A stretch of 64,000 nucleotides of DNA from Thiohalomonas sp963783235 (GCA_963783235.1 CAWAMN010000001.1:62001-126000); one strand, 5' to 3'. Positions 1-7,311 are shown, numbered from the stretch's first letter. Numbers and translations: made by a program. The notes: generated by a model from the sequence alone, not told the origin.

Positions 1-344
1 GGTCGGTAGCACCCACTCGATGCGTCGGATTAAGTTCTCCCTGATCTGTTTGCGAACCAAAACCTAAGAGCCGTTCAGCTGCTACTCGACACTGAGAGCG
101 CAATTCCCGTCGCCTCGCTGTTGCGAGCCGCCAAACGAAACTTGGCCCGCGGTGAAGTAAGAACCGTCCCTAGCATCACCGAACTAGGGAGAAGGTGTAG
201 AGGCGGGAAGGAAATGAATAGATTAGCTCCTCTAGTGAATAGAAAAAGCAGCCATGATGCCGTCCTCCGAACGCGTTATTTGGCGCCAAAAAAGCCGCTC
301 AGTGAGTGGCGTCGCCTCTGACGGGAACGAGCGCGGACGGCTAG
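1..344. other. No supported gene at window start
   Basis: This stretch lies left of the recombinase gene. Short open frames exist, but none has a convincing ribosome binding site or a recognisable domain. It is probably intergenic sequence of the accessory element, or the edge of a gene truncated by the window. Confidence 0.4.
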
Positions 345-1496
345 TCAGGAGCGAGACGGACCTTTTTTCTTCGCCTTGCGGTTAATCCGCCCTTGCGGTG
401 GTTTGCGGCGATTCGGTTTGATATCCGAAGTGCATTTGCAGCCGACAAGTGTTACCGACCCCTTCTTGGCTTGACGTCGGGTCGCGTAGTGCTGCTGGGT
501 CCTTGTCACCCTGTGACCTAGGGCTGCGATGGACTCCTCTGGCCAGCCTTGCGATTTCAGCTGGGCACTGAGAGCGTGTCGATATACATATGGGGAGAGC
601 CTCTCGTTGCGGCGCTTCAGTTCGGGGAATTCGCATCTGTCACCAATGCGGGAGACCCAGTCGTAGAGCCAGTTGGCATCGGCAGTGATAACTGCCTGAC
701 CGCTACCGGCCAAAGCCGCAAGATGGCGTGTCCAAGAGGTGTTCCTTTTGGCGAACAATTGCCGCGATTCCTGGCCGGCGGTATCCGAAACTTTGACCCC
801 TTCGACTTCGATAACGACGAGGCCTTCGGCATTAACGTAAACAGTTACGCCTTTCTCGATTTCTGCAGGTCGGCACCCGCATGCCGAAAGGACTGCGACC
901 GCTGCCTGCAGATCGGCAGCGGTGCCACGGGCACGTGGGTGGTTAATTTCCTTCGGCAGCTGATCCCAGACTCGGTTCATCCAGTCGTCTGGCAGATATT
1001 TCAGGACATTTCGCTTTGACTTTTTCTTGGGGCGTTTCCGGTTTTTCGAATGATCAGACCAAGATAAAGTCGTCCGTTCACCTGCTTCCAGGGTTACGTG
1101 GCGGCGATCGGGATCGGCGGGATAGGCGTCGAGTAGCGCGAGGCAATACTTCATTCCATTGACAAGCCCCCACCAATTGCGACTCTCTTGCTTTTCGCAT
1201 TCCGCCTTTTCCAAGACCTGCTCGAGCAGCGCGGGGCCAGAGTAATTCAGAGCCGCGCGATAGACGTGGAATGTACTTTTCGACCTCATCTCGGTCATAT
1301 AGACCTCCGTATAGAGAAGCCTCCTGAGCTTCCCTGCGTACTGCTTAATGGTCTTTTCTGAGGGAGGCGATTTCACTCTGAAGCGTTTTCGCCACTGGGC
1401 CACATAATGCCGTGCTTTCTCGATGTCTCTGAGCGCCTCGCTGACCGGTCTTGTCGAACTCGACTTCTCCGCTTTCTCCATTTCCGTTTCCTCCAT
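345..1496 (-). CDS. Tyrosine recombinase/integrase-like protein
   Basis: A 383-residue protein whose C-terminal half has the layout of tyrosine recombinases, which cut and rejoin DNA through a tyrosine nucleophile. Visible motifs are CGCRPAEI (first catalytic Arg), SPYVYRHAL (second Arg; the usual first His of HxxR is Tyr) and LGHRVTRTQQHY (His and nucleophilic Tyr). The N-terminal 150 residues are basic and could be a core-binding domain. The C-terminus is a Lys/Arg-rich tail. It sits about 5.8 kb from the tRNA-Arg fragment at 7256-7305 and may have integrated the element, although the true integrase could lie left of the window. A palindrome-rich non-coding block lies directly upstream and could hold its operator or its DNA targets. 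Family call fairly secure; biological role inferred. Confidence 0.75.
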   Translation of the reverse strand: MEETEMEKAEKSSSTRPVSEALRDIEKARHYVAQWRKRFRVKSPPSEKTIKQYAGKLRRLLYTEVYMTEMRSKSTFHVYRAALNYSGPALLEQVLEKAECEKQESRNWWGLVNGMKYCLALLDAYPADPDRRHVTLEAGERTTLSWSDHSKNRKRPKKKSKRNVLKYLPDDWMNRVWDQLPKEINHPRARGTAADLQAAVAVLSACGCRPAEIEKGVTVYVNAEGLVVIEVEGVKVSDTAGQESRQLFAKRNTSWTRHLAALAGSGQAVITADANWLYDWVSRIGDRCEFPELKRRNERLSPYVYRHALSAQLKSQGWPEESIAALGHRVTRTQQHYATRRQAKKGSVTLVGCKCTSDIKPNRRKPPQGRINRKAKKKGPSRS

Positions 1497-1571
1497 CTTC
1501 GACTCCTCGTTCTATTTCCGTTTCCGAAAAAAGCGGCGTGCAGACATAGCCGTCAAGAAATCGTTCGCCGC

Positions 1572-1606
1572 TATATTATTCCGAATGCCACATTCAGAAT
1601 AATATA
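1572..1606. repeat. Near-perfect 35-bp palindrome upstream of recombinase
   Basis: TATATTATTC at 1572-1581 is exactly complementary to 1597-1606. Inside it GAATG (1583-1587) pairs with CATTC (1591-1595), giving 16-bp arms with one mismatch and a 3-base loop. It lies 75 bp upstream of the recombinase start. It is AT-rich in a GC-rich region, which suits a dimeric operator or a DNA-melting site. Confidence 0.7.
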
Positions 1607-1871
1607 ATCATCTCCGCGCTTTGCTAGCTGTTTTTTCCGGAAACGAAAAGGAAATTTTCGGAGGCTAATTCGAAATGCCGGGTTTCTGCAGGGCAGTTTC
1701 TCGTGCACTTCTTAGGTGCATAAGAAACGCTGTTTTCGGGTGCTAAATCGGCTTGCCCGATGATGTGAATCACAAAGCCGTTACAGCAAATGTTGCGCTA
1801 AAACAGCACCTTATGGGGCTAAGGAGAAGGTGGGAGAAGGATGGATAGCTTCCTGGTGCCGTGGAATTCCC

Positions 1872-1953
1872 GTTGTCGCCCACGACATTTTCCGTTGTCG
1901 TCGGCGACAATATCGTAGTCGCCGGCGACATCAAGATTGTCGTCAGCGACAAC
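1872..1953. repeat. Four phased palindromic sites, 21-22 bp apart
   Basis: Four copies of a 16-bp palindromic site of the form TTGTCGnCnGCGACAA occur at 1873-1888, 1895-1910, 1916-1931 and 1937-1952. GTCG half-sites start at 1875, 1897, 1918 and 1939, so the spacing is 22, 21 and 21 bp, two helical turns, and all lie on one DNA face. No gene covers them. Tandem phased dyads of this kind are typical of iteron or partition sites or a cooperative operator array; which one applies here cannot be told from sequence alone. Confidence 0.75.
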
Positions 1954-2010
1954 GGAATTAAGTCGGAATCTTCATTTCCGATCCGTGGCGAAAGCCGGTG
2001 TTTTCCGGAG

Positions 2011-2092
2011 CAGGGTTTCCGGAAACCCTGTTCCAGAAACGAGGTTTCCGACAATTCCGGCCGGAATCGGAAACGCTTTTTCCGAAAAAGCG
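2011..2092. repeat. Cluster of perfect palindromes (TTTCCGGAAA type)
   Basis: Three palindromes follow each other: CAGGGTTTCCGGAAACCCTG at 2011-2030 (20 bp, perfect), ATTCCGGCCGGAAT at 2054-2067 (14 bp, perfect) and CGCTTTTTC-C-GAAAAAGCG at 2074-2092. Related TTTCCGGAAA cores occur near 1510 and 1630. With the four phased sites to the left they fill the 600-bp gene-free block 1497-2094. Confidence 0.7.
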
Positions 2093-2094
2093 GC

Positions 2095-2466
2095 TCACTC
2101 CAATGCCCGCTTAATGGCCTGCCAGTTGCGGTTTTCCACCCAGGCGAAGCGGCATCGGCCATTGCTGCGCTTGGCCTATAGTGCTCCGACCCGCTGCTTC
2201 TCTTGGCTGTCCCGGCCATCTGCGATATGGGCGCCTTTGTATTCGACGGCCACAGTCACTCCGTTCTGCATTCGAATGACAAAATCCGGGTAGAACTTGT
2301 CCGAAGCCGTCTGTAGCCAGAAGGAGGTGGGCTTTCGCTCGACATTTCGGACCCACCATTCGACACCTTCCAGTTCATTCGCGATGAATTGGGCGCAGTC
2401 GAACTCTTCGCCTTCGGACTTGAGGTTGCCGATTACAGGGAAGAAGTGCCGCTTGATTGGAAAAAG
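2095..2466 (-). pseudogene. C-terminal remnant of DEAD/DEAH helicase (type III restriction subunit-like)
   Basis: The minus strand encodes about 95 residues resembling the extreme C-terminus of large helicase/restriction proteins, with a WVRNVER segment, SFWLQTASDKFYPDFV and a VAVEYKGAH segment (the PD-(D/E)xK-like YPDF...EYKG pattern). Reading stops at an amber codon (2176-2178), but the same frame continues with a fitting tail (AKRSNGRCRF... to a TGA at 2095-2097). The TAG therefore looks like a mutated TGG. Upstream of 2466 the similarity ends abruptly, so the N-terminal part of the gene was lost. A relic of a displaced helicase or restriction system; family assignment from motif recall only. 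Confidence 0.65.
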
Positions 2467-2563
2467 TCCGGTGGCTTGGGCACACGTCCAGGCGCAGCAC
2501 GTTGAAGCGTTAGCCGATAGGGCTCCGGAACAACAACTTCGGTGCTGGCGAGGGGTTGAGTCG

Positions 2564-2857
2564 ATGTACCGAACCCACTTGGGCATCGAGTCTTCGGATT
2601 GGCAGCTCGAACTTGCCGTGGCGCTGGAGTTGGGCCGCAAGGCGCTATCGGAGGTGGGGCGGGTCATTGCACCCCTTATCGACTTGGACATAGGGGATTG
2701 GATAAAACTTCCCGATGGTAACCGGGGCCGTATCGCCGCTTCGGACGGCGGAACACTGATCGTCGAGGTCGAAGGAGAACCCCAACCCATTCCTCTGTTT
2801 CAGGCTGGAATCCAGCGAATAGTGGACTTCGAGACTCGTCGCCAGAGGCCGGCGTGA
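2564..2857 (+). CDS. Hypothetical protein, acidic, possibly truncated
   Basis: A 97-residue protein starting MYRTHLGIES. The C-terminal half (DIGDWIKLPDGNRGRIAASDGG, hydrophobic strands, then PIPLFQ) looks like a small beta-barrel or KOW/SH3-like fold of the 'I-G-D-x-V-x-L-x-D-G-x-x-G-x-I' type, a common nucleic-acid or adaptor fold. The frame is open further upstream to 2297, but that part is antisense to the helicase remnant, so the 5' end may be damaged too. It converges with the XRE gene. I do not recognise the family. Confidence 0.5.
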   Translation: MYRTHLGIESSDWQLELAVALELGRKALSEVGRVIAPLIDLDIGDWIKLPDGNRGRIAASDGGTLIVEVEGEPQPIPLFQAGIQRIVDFETRRQRPA

Positions 2858-2925
2858 ATAAATTTCCACTCTTTTTGAATAGAATAGGGGCTTGCTTCCT
2901 TCCAATCTAGATACGGTCAACGAGC

Positions 2926-3189
2926 CTACTTTTCCTCCTCCTTTGCCGCCCCCGCGCCAGGCACTTCAGAGTCCGGTACGTACTGGATAAGGTCTTCGAT
3001 CCGGCAGTCGAAATAGGCGCAAAGCTTATCGAGAACTGCCGTTGTCGTGCTGTATCCCCGGCGATTGATGATCTTTGAAAGCGTCATCCGGTGGATCCCG
3101 GTCTCTTCGGCAACGTCGGCTAACTTAACCCTCCGTGCCTCCCGAAATTCCTTCTCGGCGATCTGTTCGCGGATTTTGTACCGAATCAT
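2926..3189 (-). CDS. XRE/Cro-CI family transcriptional regulator
   Basis: An 87-residue DNA-binding protein if started at MIRYKIREQI, which fits the family better than the upstream ATG at 3231. The central segment VKLADVAEETGIHRMTLSKIINRR is a Cro/CI-type helix-turn-helix with a recognition helix at TLSKIIN. The following VLDKLCAYFDCRIEDLIQYV is the usual C-terminal helix pair. It is transcribed divergently from the GIY-YIG nuclease gene across a 165-bp gap and so is the natural candidate repressor of both genes. The acidic tail is short. Confidence 0.8.
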   Translation of the reverse strand: MIRYKIREQIAEKEFREARRVKLADVAEETGIHRMTLSKIINRRGYSTTTAVLDKLCAYFDCRIEDLIQYVPDSEVPGAGAAKEEEK

Positions 3190-3354
3190 AAATGTCTTCT
3201 GAAGTAGCTGTTTATGGACCCACGATAACAAAAAACATCAAATTAGGCTTGGCATTTACAGATTTCGTTCTACACTGGCTAGTGGTGAAGCCAAATAGCT
3301 TCAGGGGTGGGGTGAAAAGCTGCATTTGAAGTCAAATCTAAGGAGAGCCTGAAA
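3190..3354. promoter_or_regulatory. Divergent promoter/operator region
   Basis: Between the XRE gene and the nuclease gene. A possible rightward promoter is TTGGCA (3249-3254) and TACACT, spaced about 16 bp. The inverted repeat TGAAGC-N6-GCTTCA (3286-3303) lies between it and the start codon and could be the XRE operator. AAGGAGA, 9 bp before 3355, is a good ribosome binding site. Confidence 0.4.
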
Positions 3355-4665
3355 ATGAAGATGAGAGAAACCACCTCGCGCGCCACCCGCCGAGTTACCG
3401 CTTCGGAGCTTTATGCGGCGATTCCCAAACACCGTCGGGAGGTCAAAGAGGCGCAATTCAGAAGGAACATGGCCCGCGGGTTATCGCCGGAGCTGGCGTG
3501 CCGTCGTCGTGCTAGCTTGCCGCTCCACGGCTGGATATACCGAATCACGCATCTTGCGACCGGCCGGGAGTATTACGGCGCAACGACAACTCCGGGGCAG
3601 CAGCACCGCTGGGAAGGACACGTCGCCGACGCCCGGCGCGGGCGGGGTTCTCCCGGTTCTCTAGAGGAGGCGATTAGGGCCGAGGGGTACCGGCGAGAAA
3701 GCTTCAGTGTCGAGCCGATTGAGTGGTGTAGTGATCCGCAGACGCTGGCTGCACTAGAGCGGTACTACATTCTGCACCACCGGAGCTTGGCCCCGCATGG
3801 GATGAATCTTGATCCTGGCGGAAGCCTCGGGTGCCTGTTGAACCGAAAAAGTTTGGTTGCAAACGGCGTCCGCTACGGTTCGATCCTCGAGGCTTGTCTG
3901 GCCCATCGGGTTAGCCCTTCGCTGTATCACGCAAGGAGGCGGCTCGGTTATTCGGTAGCACAGGCGCTCGGGATAGAGCCGGCACCGGCTCGCACTGACT
4001 TGGAGCGGTTCACCATCGACGGCATCGAGTATTTCGGTAAGGGGGCTCTAGCAAAAGCCTTCGGAGTAAATCGGGCGACCGTTGTGACCCGGCTGCGCAA
4101 CAGCTGGACGCCAAGACAGGCGGTGGGCCTCGACCCGTCTCCTGAGCCCACCCGCAGTGCGCGTCGACTTCCTGGAATGGCGGCACTGAGCCGAAAGTCG
4201 GGTGTACCGCTGTCCACCATTCGACACCGTGTTCTGATGCAAAAGATGTCAGTTTACAAGGCGCTCAGGCTGGGCAAGCAAAACGGCGGCTATGCCGTCG
4301 CGTTCACCCACAGGGGACGGAAATATGGGTATCCGAGCCGGCGGAGTGCAGCCGCGGCCTGGGGAGTGAAATACGTAACGTTAAAGCGGCGGCTAGCTCA
4401 GGGTGCGACTATCAAGCAGGCCCTGGAGGTTGAGCCGTTGCCCAGCCGACGGCGCCGGCGTCCGAGGTGCGTCGCAAAAGCTCGGGCCAAGCCGTGCGTG
4501 TTCGGAGGGAGGTCTTACCCCTCTCGCAGCGCATTGGCCCGGGCTCTCGGCTGCGAAAAGCAGTGTGACATCAACTGGGCTATTGGGCTGATCCGACAGG
4601 CCAAGACCGAGGAAGAAGTCCGACGGCTCGTTACCGAGCGTCTGGGCCGGTTTTCAGGGAAGTAA
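3355..4665 (+). CDS. GIY-YIG endonuclease with repeated DNA-binding-like modules
   Basis: A 436-residue protein. Residues 58-157 match the GIY-YIG nuclease fold: IY at 61-62, YYG at 73-75 (the usual 10-11 residue spacing), Arg85, Glu135 in LERYYI and Asn151 in GMNLDPGG, which are the expected catalytic residues. Residues 165-435 hold about five degenerate modules of 45-50 residues following G-x-x-Y-x-S-x-x-A-x-A-x-G-V-x-x-x-T-x-x-x-R-L-x-x-G-x-x-x-x-Q-A-L-x-x-x-P. Each is like a helix-turn-helix of the kind appended to homing endonucleases (NUMOD-type). The protein is very Arg-rich. It probably cuts DNA at a site read by the modules, as a homing nuclease or an element-protecting nuclease. It has its own promoter region and is divergent from the XRE regulator. 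Nuclease call secure; function inferred. Confidence 0.8.
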   Translation: MKMRETTSRATRRVTASELYAAIPKHRREVKEAQFRRNMARGLSPELACRRRASLPLHGWIYRITHLATGREYYGATTTPGQQHRWEGHVADARRGRGSPGSLEEAIRAEGYRRESFSVEPIEWCSDPQTLAALERYYILHHRSLAPHGMNLDPGGSLGCLLNRKSLVANGVRYGSILEACLAHRVSPSLYHARRRLGYSVAQALGIEPAPARTDLERFTIDGIEYFGKGALAKAFGVNRATVVTRLRNSWTPRQAVGLDPSPEPTRSARRLPGMAALSRKSGVPLSTIRHRVLMQKMSVYKALRLGKQNGGYAVAFTHRGRKYGYPSRRSAAAAWGVKYVTLKRRLAQGATIKQALEVEPLPSRRRRRPRCVAKARAKPCVFGGRSYPSRSALARALGCEKQCDINWAIGLIRQAKTEEEVRRLVTERLGRFSGK

Positions 4666-4752
4666 ACACCGCGTGGGGTCGGTGATTGAAGCTTGGGGTG
4701 GTTCGAAATTGGGGATTCGCTAGACAACGAGTTTTACGAATAGGAGACCAAG

Positions 4753-5070
4753 ATGAACCGCTTCACTATTGAAAACTTCGAGTCCGGTTTTTCTTCGTGG
4801 GCCAGCTTCGGCGACTTCGTGGAAGACGACTCGCTGCTGGATCGAGTTCTGGAAGAAGATATGTCGAGGGCAGGGAGGCATTCCGGATCGGAGTTTGATG
4901 AGTACATCGGGACCCTCTGTGACTTCTACGAGCAAGTGGGGCGCACCTCTAGCACCGATGAGATCGGCTCAGAGACCGTTCGCCATGCCGAGGAGTGGGT
5001 CGAGCACAGGACGGTACGAAAGGAGATTGGGCACTTGCCTGAGCCGCGGACTCGTCGGCGGCGGCTCTAG
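4753..5070 (+). CDS. Hypothetical protein with acidic N-terminus and basic tail
   Basis: A 105-residue protein (MNRFTIENFES...). GGAG in AATAGGAGACCAAG precedes the ATG by 8 bases. The first 80 residues are rich in Asp, Glu and aromatic residues and predicted mainly helical; the end is a run of Arg. No domain recognised. It lies 87 bp after the GIY-YIG gene on the same strand and is followed by a strong terminator, so the two may form one transcription unit. An acidic small protein beside a nuclease could be an inhibitor or DNA mimic, but nothing here proves that. Confidence 0.55.
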   Translation: MNRFTIENFESGFSSWASFGDFVEDDSLLDRVLEEDMSRAGRHSGSEFDEYIGTLCDFYEQVGRTSSTDEIGSETVRHAEEWVEHRTVRKEIGHLPEPRTRRRRL

Positions 5071-5090
5071 CCGGCCCGGCTGACAGAGAA

Positions 5091-5115
5091 GGGCCGCCTT
5101 GAGAGGCGGCCCTTT
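5091..5115 (+). terminator. Rho-independent terminator
   Basis: GGGCCGCCT at 5091-5099 pairs with AGGCGGCCC at 5104-5112 around a 4-base loop, followed by TTT. It closes the transcription unit of the GIY-YIG gene and the small acidic gene. Confidence 0.75.
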
Positions 5116-5169
5116 CTGGAAAGAGCAACTTCTGGCGCGAAGCCATCGGTGATATTCGAGGGGAGCAAT

Positions 5170-5664
5170 ATGTCTGTGCCATTCGCTCTGGACGTTGAAG
5201 CCACCGGCCTTCATTGCCAAAGCTTTCCAATCAGCGTCGCTTGGGGCTGCAGCCTGAACTGCATTGAATTTCATGTTATCCGACCGGAACCGTCCTGGTA
5301 CGACGACGGATACGGCTGGGATGTCGGGGCGGAAAACATCCACGGATTTACCTACGGGCGACTGTTGGAGTGCGGGGAGCCGGCTGACCGAGTCGCGCGG
5401 CGGATAGCGGAGGCGCTGGAGGGGCGAACCGTTTTGTCGGATGCGCCGGACGCCGACAGGGCGTGGCTGGATAAGTTGCACGCCAATGTGGGCATCGGCC
5501 GAACGTATGACCTGATGCATATCCGGCACCGTTTGCCAAAGACCTATGACCCCACGCTCAATAAAGTCGCCTACGAAGCACTACGGCAGCAGGCCTATGC
5601 AAGGTCGGCGGCCAGAGCACACACTGCGGACGGTGATGTTACGGCACTACTAACGATGCTCTGA
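5170..5664 (+). CDS. DnaQ-like 3'-5' exonuclease (DEDDh type)
   Basis: A 164-residue RNase H-fold exonuclease. FALDVEATGL supplies the first Asp8 and Glu10, DAPDADRAWLD about residues 96-106 the second Asp region, and AHTADGDVTALL the final His151 and Asp156. The order Asp-Glu...Asp...His-x4-Asp is that of DEDDh exonucleases, which trim DNA or RNA 3' ends with two metal ions. The start at 5170 is chosen because GAGGGGAG lies just upstream; an upstream ATG at 5149 lacks a binding site. The stop is 24 bp before the PP2C gene, which suggests co-transcription. No polymerase or helicase domain is attached. Confidence 0.75.
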   Translation: MSVPFALDVEATGLHCQSFPISVAWGCSLNCIEFHVIRPEPSWYDDGYGWDVGAENIHGFTYGRLLECGEPADRVARRIAEALEGRTVLSDAPDADRAWLDKLHANVGIGRTYDLMHIRHRLPKTYDPTLNKVAYEALRQQAYARSAARAHTADGDVTALLTML

Positions 5665-5688
5665 GATTGCGGGTATTTAGAGGAGCCC

Positions 5689-6552
5689 ATGGGAGCCGTG
5701 ACCGAACTGAATATCCAAGCAGAAGTTTATCAGAACGTGGGGTTCCGTCCGGCTCAAGAGGACGGCTACGCGCTATTTCCCGTTGTGAACGGACAACACA
5801 TCGCGGCTGTATTCGATGGTCATTCGGCGGGTTCAGACGAGCTGGTCCAAGGGCTGGCAAGACAACTGCCAAATGAGTTTGACCGGGAGTACGACAGGAT
5901 TGACCCGAGGGGCAGTGTTAACCAGGAACGTCGAGTGCTGCGAGGTACACTCAGACGCCTTGTAAAACGTTACCGGAATGAACGCTGGCTCGGCTCGACG
6001 GCAACGGTTGCCTGGTTTCGGCCGCTGGACCACCAGTCCCTGCGAGTGCATATAGCGATTCTCGGGGATTCGCCGGCAGCCGTATGGGACGGGAAACGCC
6101 TCTATGTTCCACCACTGCATGATCCCGAGCACCACCCCGACCGAAAGAAACTGCGGGCTTTCCTTGATGCCATCGGAGAAAACGACCGTGAAGAGTACGA
6201 GGCTTACCGCCGCGCGGGAATTTCACGCCGCTATGTTTGGAGAGTTCGCTCCGGAGACGACGCAGACGGAGTGGGCATGACACGGGCCATAGGGGACGAG
6301 AGATTCGGCAAGCTGCTTATTCGACGACCGGAAATCCATACCCGGGAAGTGCCGGTTGAGGCGGGAGTGGTCGTTCTCGCGACGGATGGCGTTCTTGGTG
6401 GCAACAGTTCACCGAGCGGCGTTCGGAGTCAAATGGCCTGGATCGTCGAGAAGTTGAGGCGCGACAAGTGGCCGCTTCGGCAGGTTGGATGCTCAGGCTT
6501 TTTCAAGTCTGGCGATAACCGCACCATCATTGCGGTCACGTTTAATCGCTGA
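5689..6552 (+). CDS. PP2C-family protein serine/threonine phosphatase
   Basis: A 287-residue phosphatase of the PPM/PP2C fold, which removes phosphate from Ser/Thr using two metal ions. Motifs in order: QED (23-25), VFDGHSAG (41-48, metal-binding Asp43 and Gly44), GSTAT (102-106), LGDS (125-128), GMTRAIGDE (196-204), ATDGVLGG (231-238, Asp233) and GDNRT (275-279, Asp276). All metal ligands seem present, so it should be active. It is cytosolic, with no membrane segment. GAGGAG precedes the ATG and the gene follows the exonuclease gene by 24 bp. No partner kinase is in the window, so its substrate is unknown. Confidence 0.88.
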   Translation: MGAVTELNIQAEVYQNVGFRPAQEDGYALFPVVNGQHIAAVFDGHSAGSDELVQGLARQLPNEFDREYDRIDPRGSVNQERRVLRGTLRRLVKRYRNERWLGSTATVAWFRPLDHQSLRVHIAILGDSPAAVWDGKRLYVPPLHDPEHHPDRKKLRAFLDAIGENDREEYEAYRRAGISRRYVWRVRSGDDADGVGMTRAIGDERFGKLLIRRPEIHTREVPVEAGVVVLATDGVLGGNSSPSGVRSQMAWIVEKLRRDKWPLRQVGCSGFFKSGDNRTIIAVTFNR

Positions 6553-6587
6553 TTTGAGGCTCGTCGAGCGGAGGTGCTGCGGGCGGG

Positions 6588-7001
6588 CTATGCTACTTGA
6601 CCGAATAGTTGCTGGACGAAATCGATGTATTCCTCCGGTATGGGACGTTCGTCTGCTTCGTCCATGACGATTTCGCGTGCTGTCCGTCCCCTCCAGTCCC
6701 GTAGGCCAACATCCGCGCCGGCATCCAATAGCCGCTTTGCGACGGGGATGCTGATGGTTTCCATCAAGGCAGTATAACGGCCACTCTCAGTCTGTAGGTT
6801 CACGTCGGCCCCAGCTTCGATTAGGTCTGCCACCATGCCTTCAAATCCGTCTCGTGCGGCGGCCATGAGCAGGGTTTCGCCATCCTCCAGCCGCATGTTC
6901 ACATCGCCGCCGGTATCTCGCAGTTCGGCTATATAGGCCGATAGGAGCGCACGTCGGGACTCGAGATTCGTCGCATCGACTACTTGTTGGGCCTGCGACA
7001 T
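6588..7001 (-). CDS. Ankyrin-repeat protein
   Basis: A 137-residue protein with about three ankyrin repeats: DGETLLMAAARDGFEGMVADLIEAGADVN is a near-consensus repeat, SGRYTALMETISIPVAKRLLDAGADV a shorter second one and DWRGRTAREIV a third. Ankyrin repeats bind other proteins. No signal peptide or catalytic domain. It converges with the PP2C gene with a 35-bp gap and is the last gene before the attachment site. GGGAG lies 6 bases upstream of the start. Confidence 0.85.
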   Translation of the reverse strand: MSQAQQVVDATNLESRRALLSAYIAELRDTGGDVNMRLEDGETLLMAAARDGFEGMVADLIEAGADVNLQTESGRYTALMETISIPVAKRLLDAGADVGLRDWRGRTAREIVMDEADERPIPEEYIDFVQQLFGQVA

Positions 7002-7130
7002 CTCCCTTCCTCCAGTAGGTCTGATCTCAATACCAGCATTCTAGCAGTTGGAGAAATGGTGCCGCGGCCAAGCCTCTCACGCGCCGGCCTCTCTATACTT
7101 GGGTTGTCCCACCCGCCCGTCTTGCTGTAA

Positions 7131-7167
7131 ATTCCCGCAACCGTCTATGTGGGAATTTTGCGGGAAT
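7131..7167. repeat. Inverted repeat near the element's right end
   Basis: ATTCCCGCAA at 7131-7140 and TTGCGGGAAT at 7158-7167 are exact inverted copies separated by 17 bases. They lie in the gene-free stretch 7002-7255, about 90-125 bp from the tRNA fragment. This position fits arm-type integrase or excisionase binding sites. Nothing else is recognised in 7002-7255. Confidence 0.5.
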
Positions 7168-7255
7168 CGGTCCTAAAAAGTGCGGTGCTGTACTGCATTT
7201 TGTGGCAACGGGCGTCCTGTAAGTGCATGAATTAACAGGGATTTTGGCCGCGAGT

Positions 7256-7305
7256 TCGGGCTACGAACCAGGCGGTCCGAGGTTCGAATCCTCGCGGGCG
7301 CGCCA
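7256..7305 (+). pseudogene. 3' fragment of tRNA-Arg(ACG), probable attR
   Basis: From the anticodon loop CTACGAA (7261-7267) through the T-arm (CGAGG-TTCGAAT-CCTCG) and the 3' acceptor strand ending GCCA at 7305, the sequence matches the 3' half of a tRNA-Arg with anticodon ACG. The 5' acceptor, D-arm and good anticodon-stem pairing are missing. Such half-tRNAs mark the far attachment site of elements that integrate at the anticodon loop. A normal tRNA terminator follows, showing that host chromosome resumes here. Confidence 0.7.
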
Positions 7306-7311
7306 TCTTCG

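Noticed and set aside
121..321. 66-codon plus-strand frame near the window start
   Set aside because: Starts at a TTG-like codon context without ribosome binding site and has no recognisable feature.
345..1496. Assigning this recombinase as the certain integrase of the tRNA-Arg element
   Set aside because: It lies 5.8 kb from the att fragment, has an atypical Tyr for the first His, and the left end of the element is outside the window.
1770..2293. Frames on both strands through the palindrome block
   Set aside because: Their peptides merely reflect palindromic repeats (SPTT, GDN), with no ribosome binding site.
2467..2790. Minus-strand extension of the helicase relic to an ATG at 2790
   Set aside because: The Ser/Pro-rich sequence has no similarity to helicases and is antisense to a better plus-strand frame.
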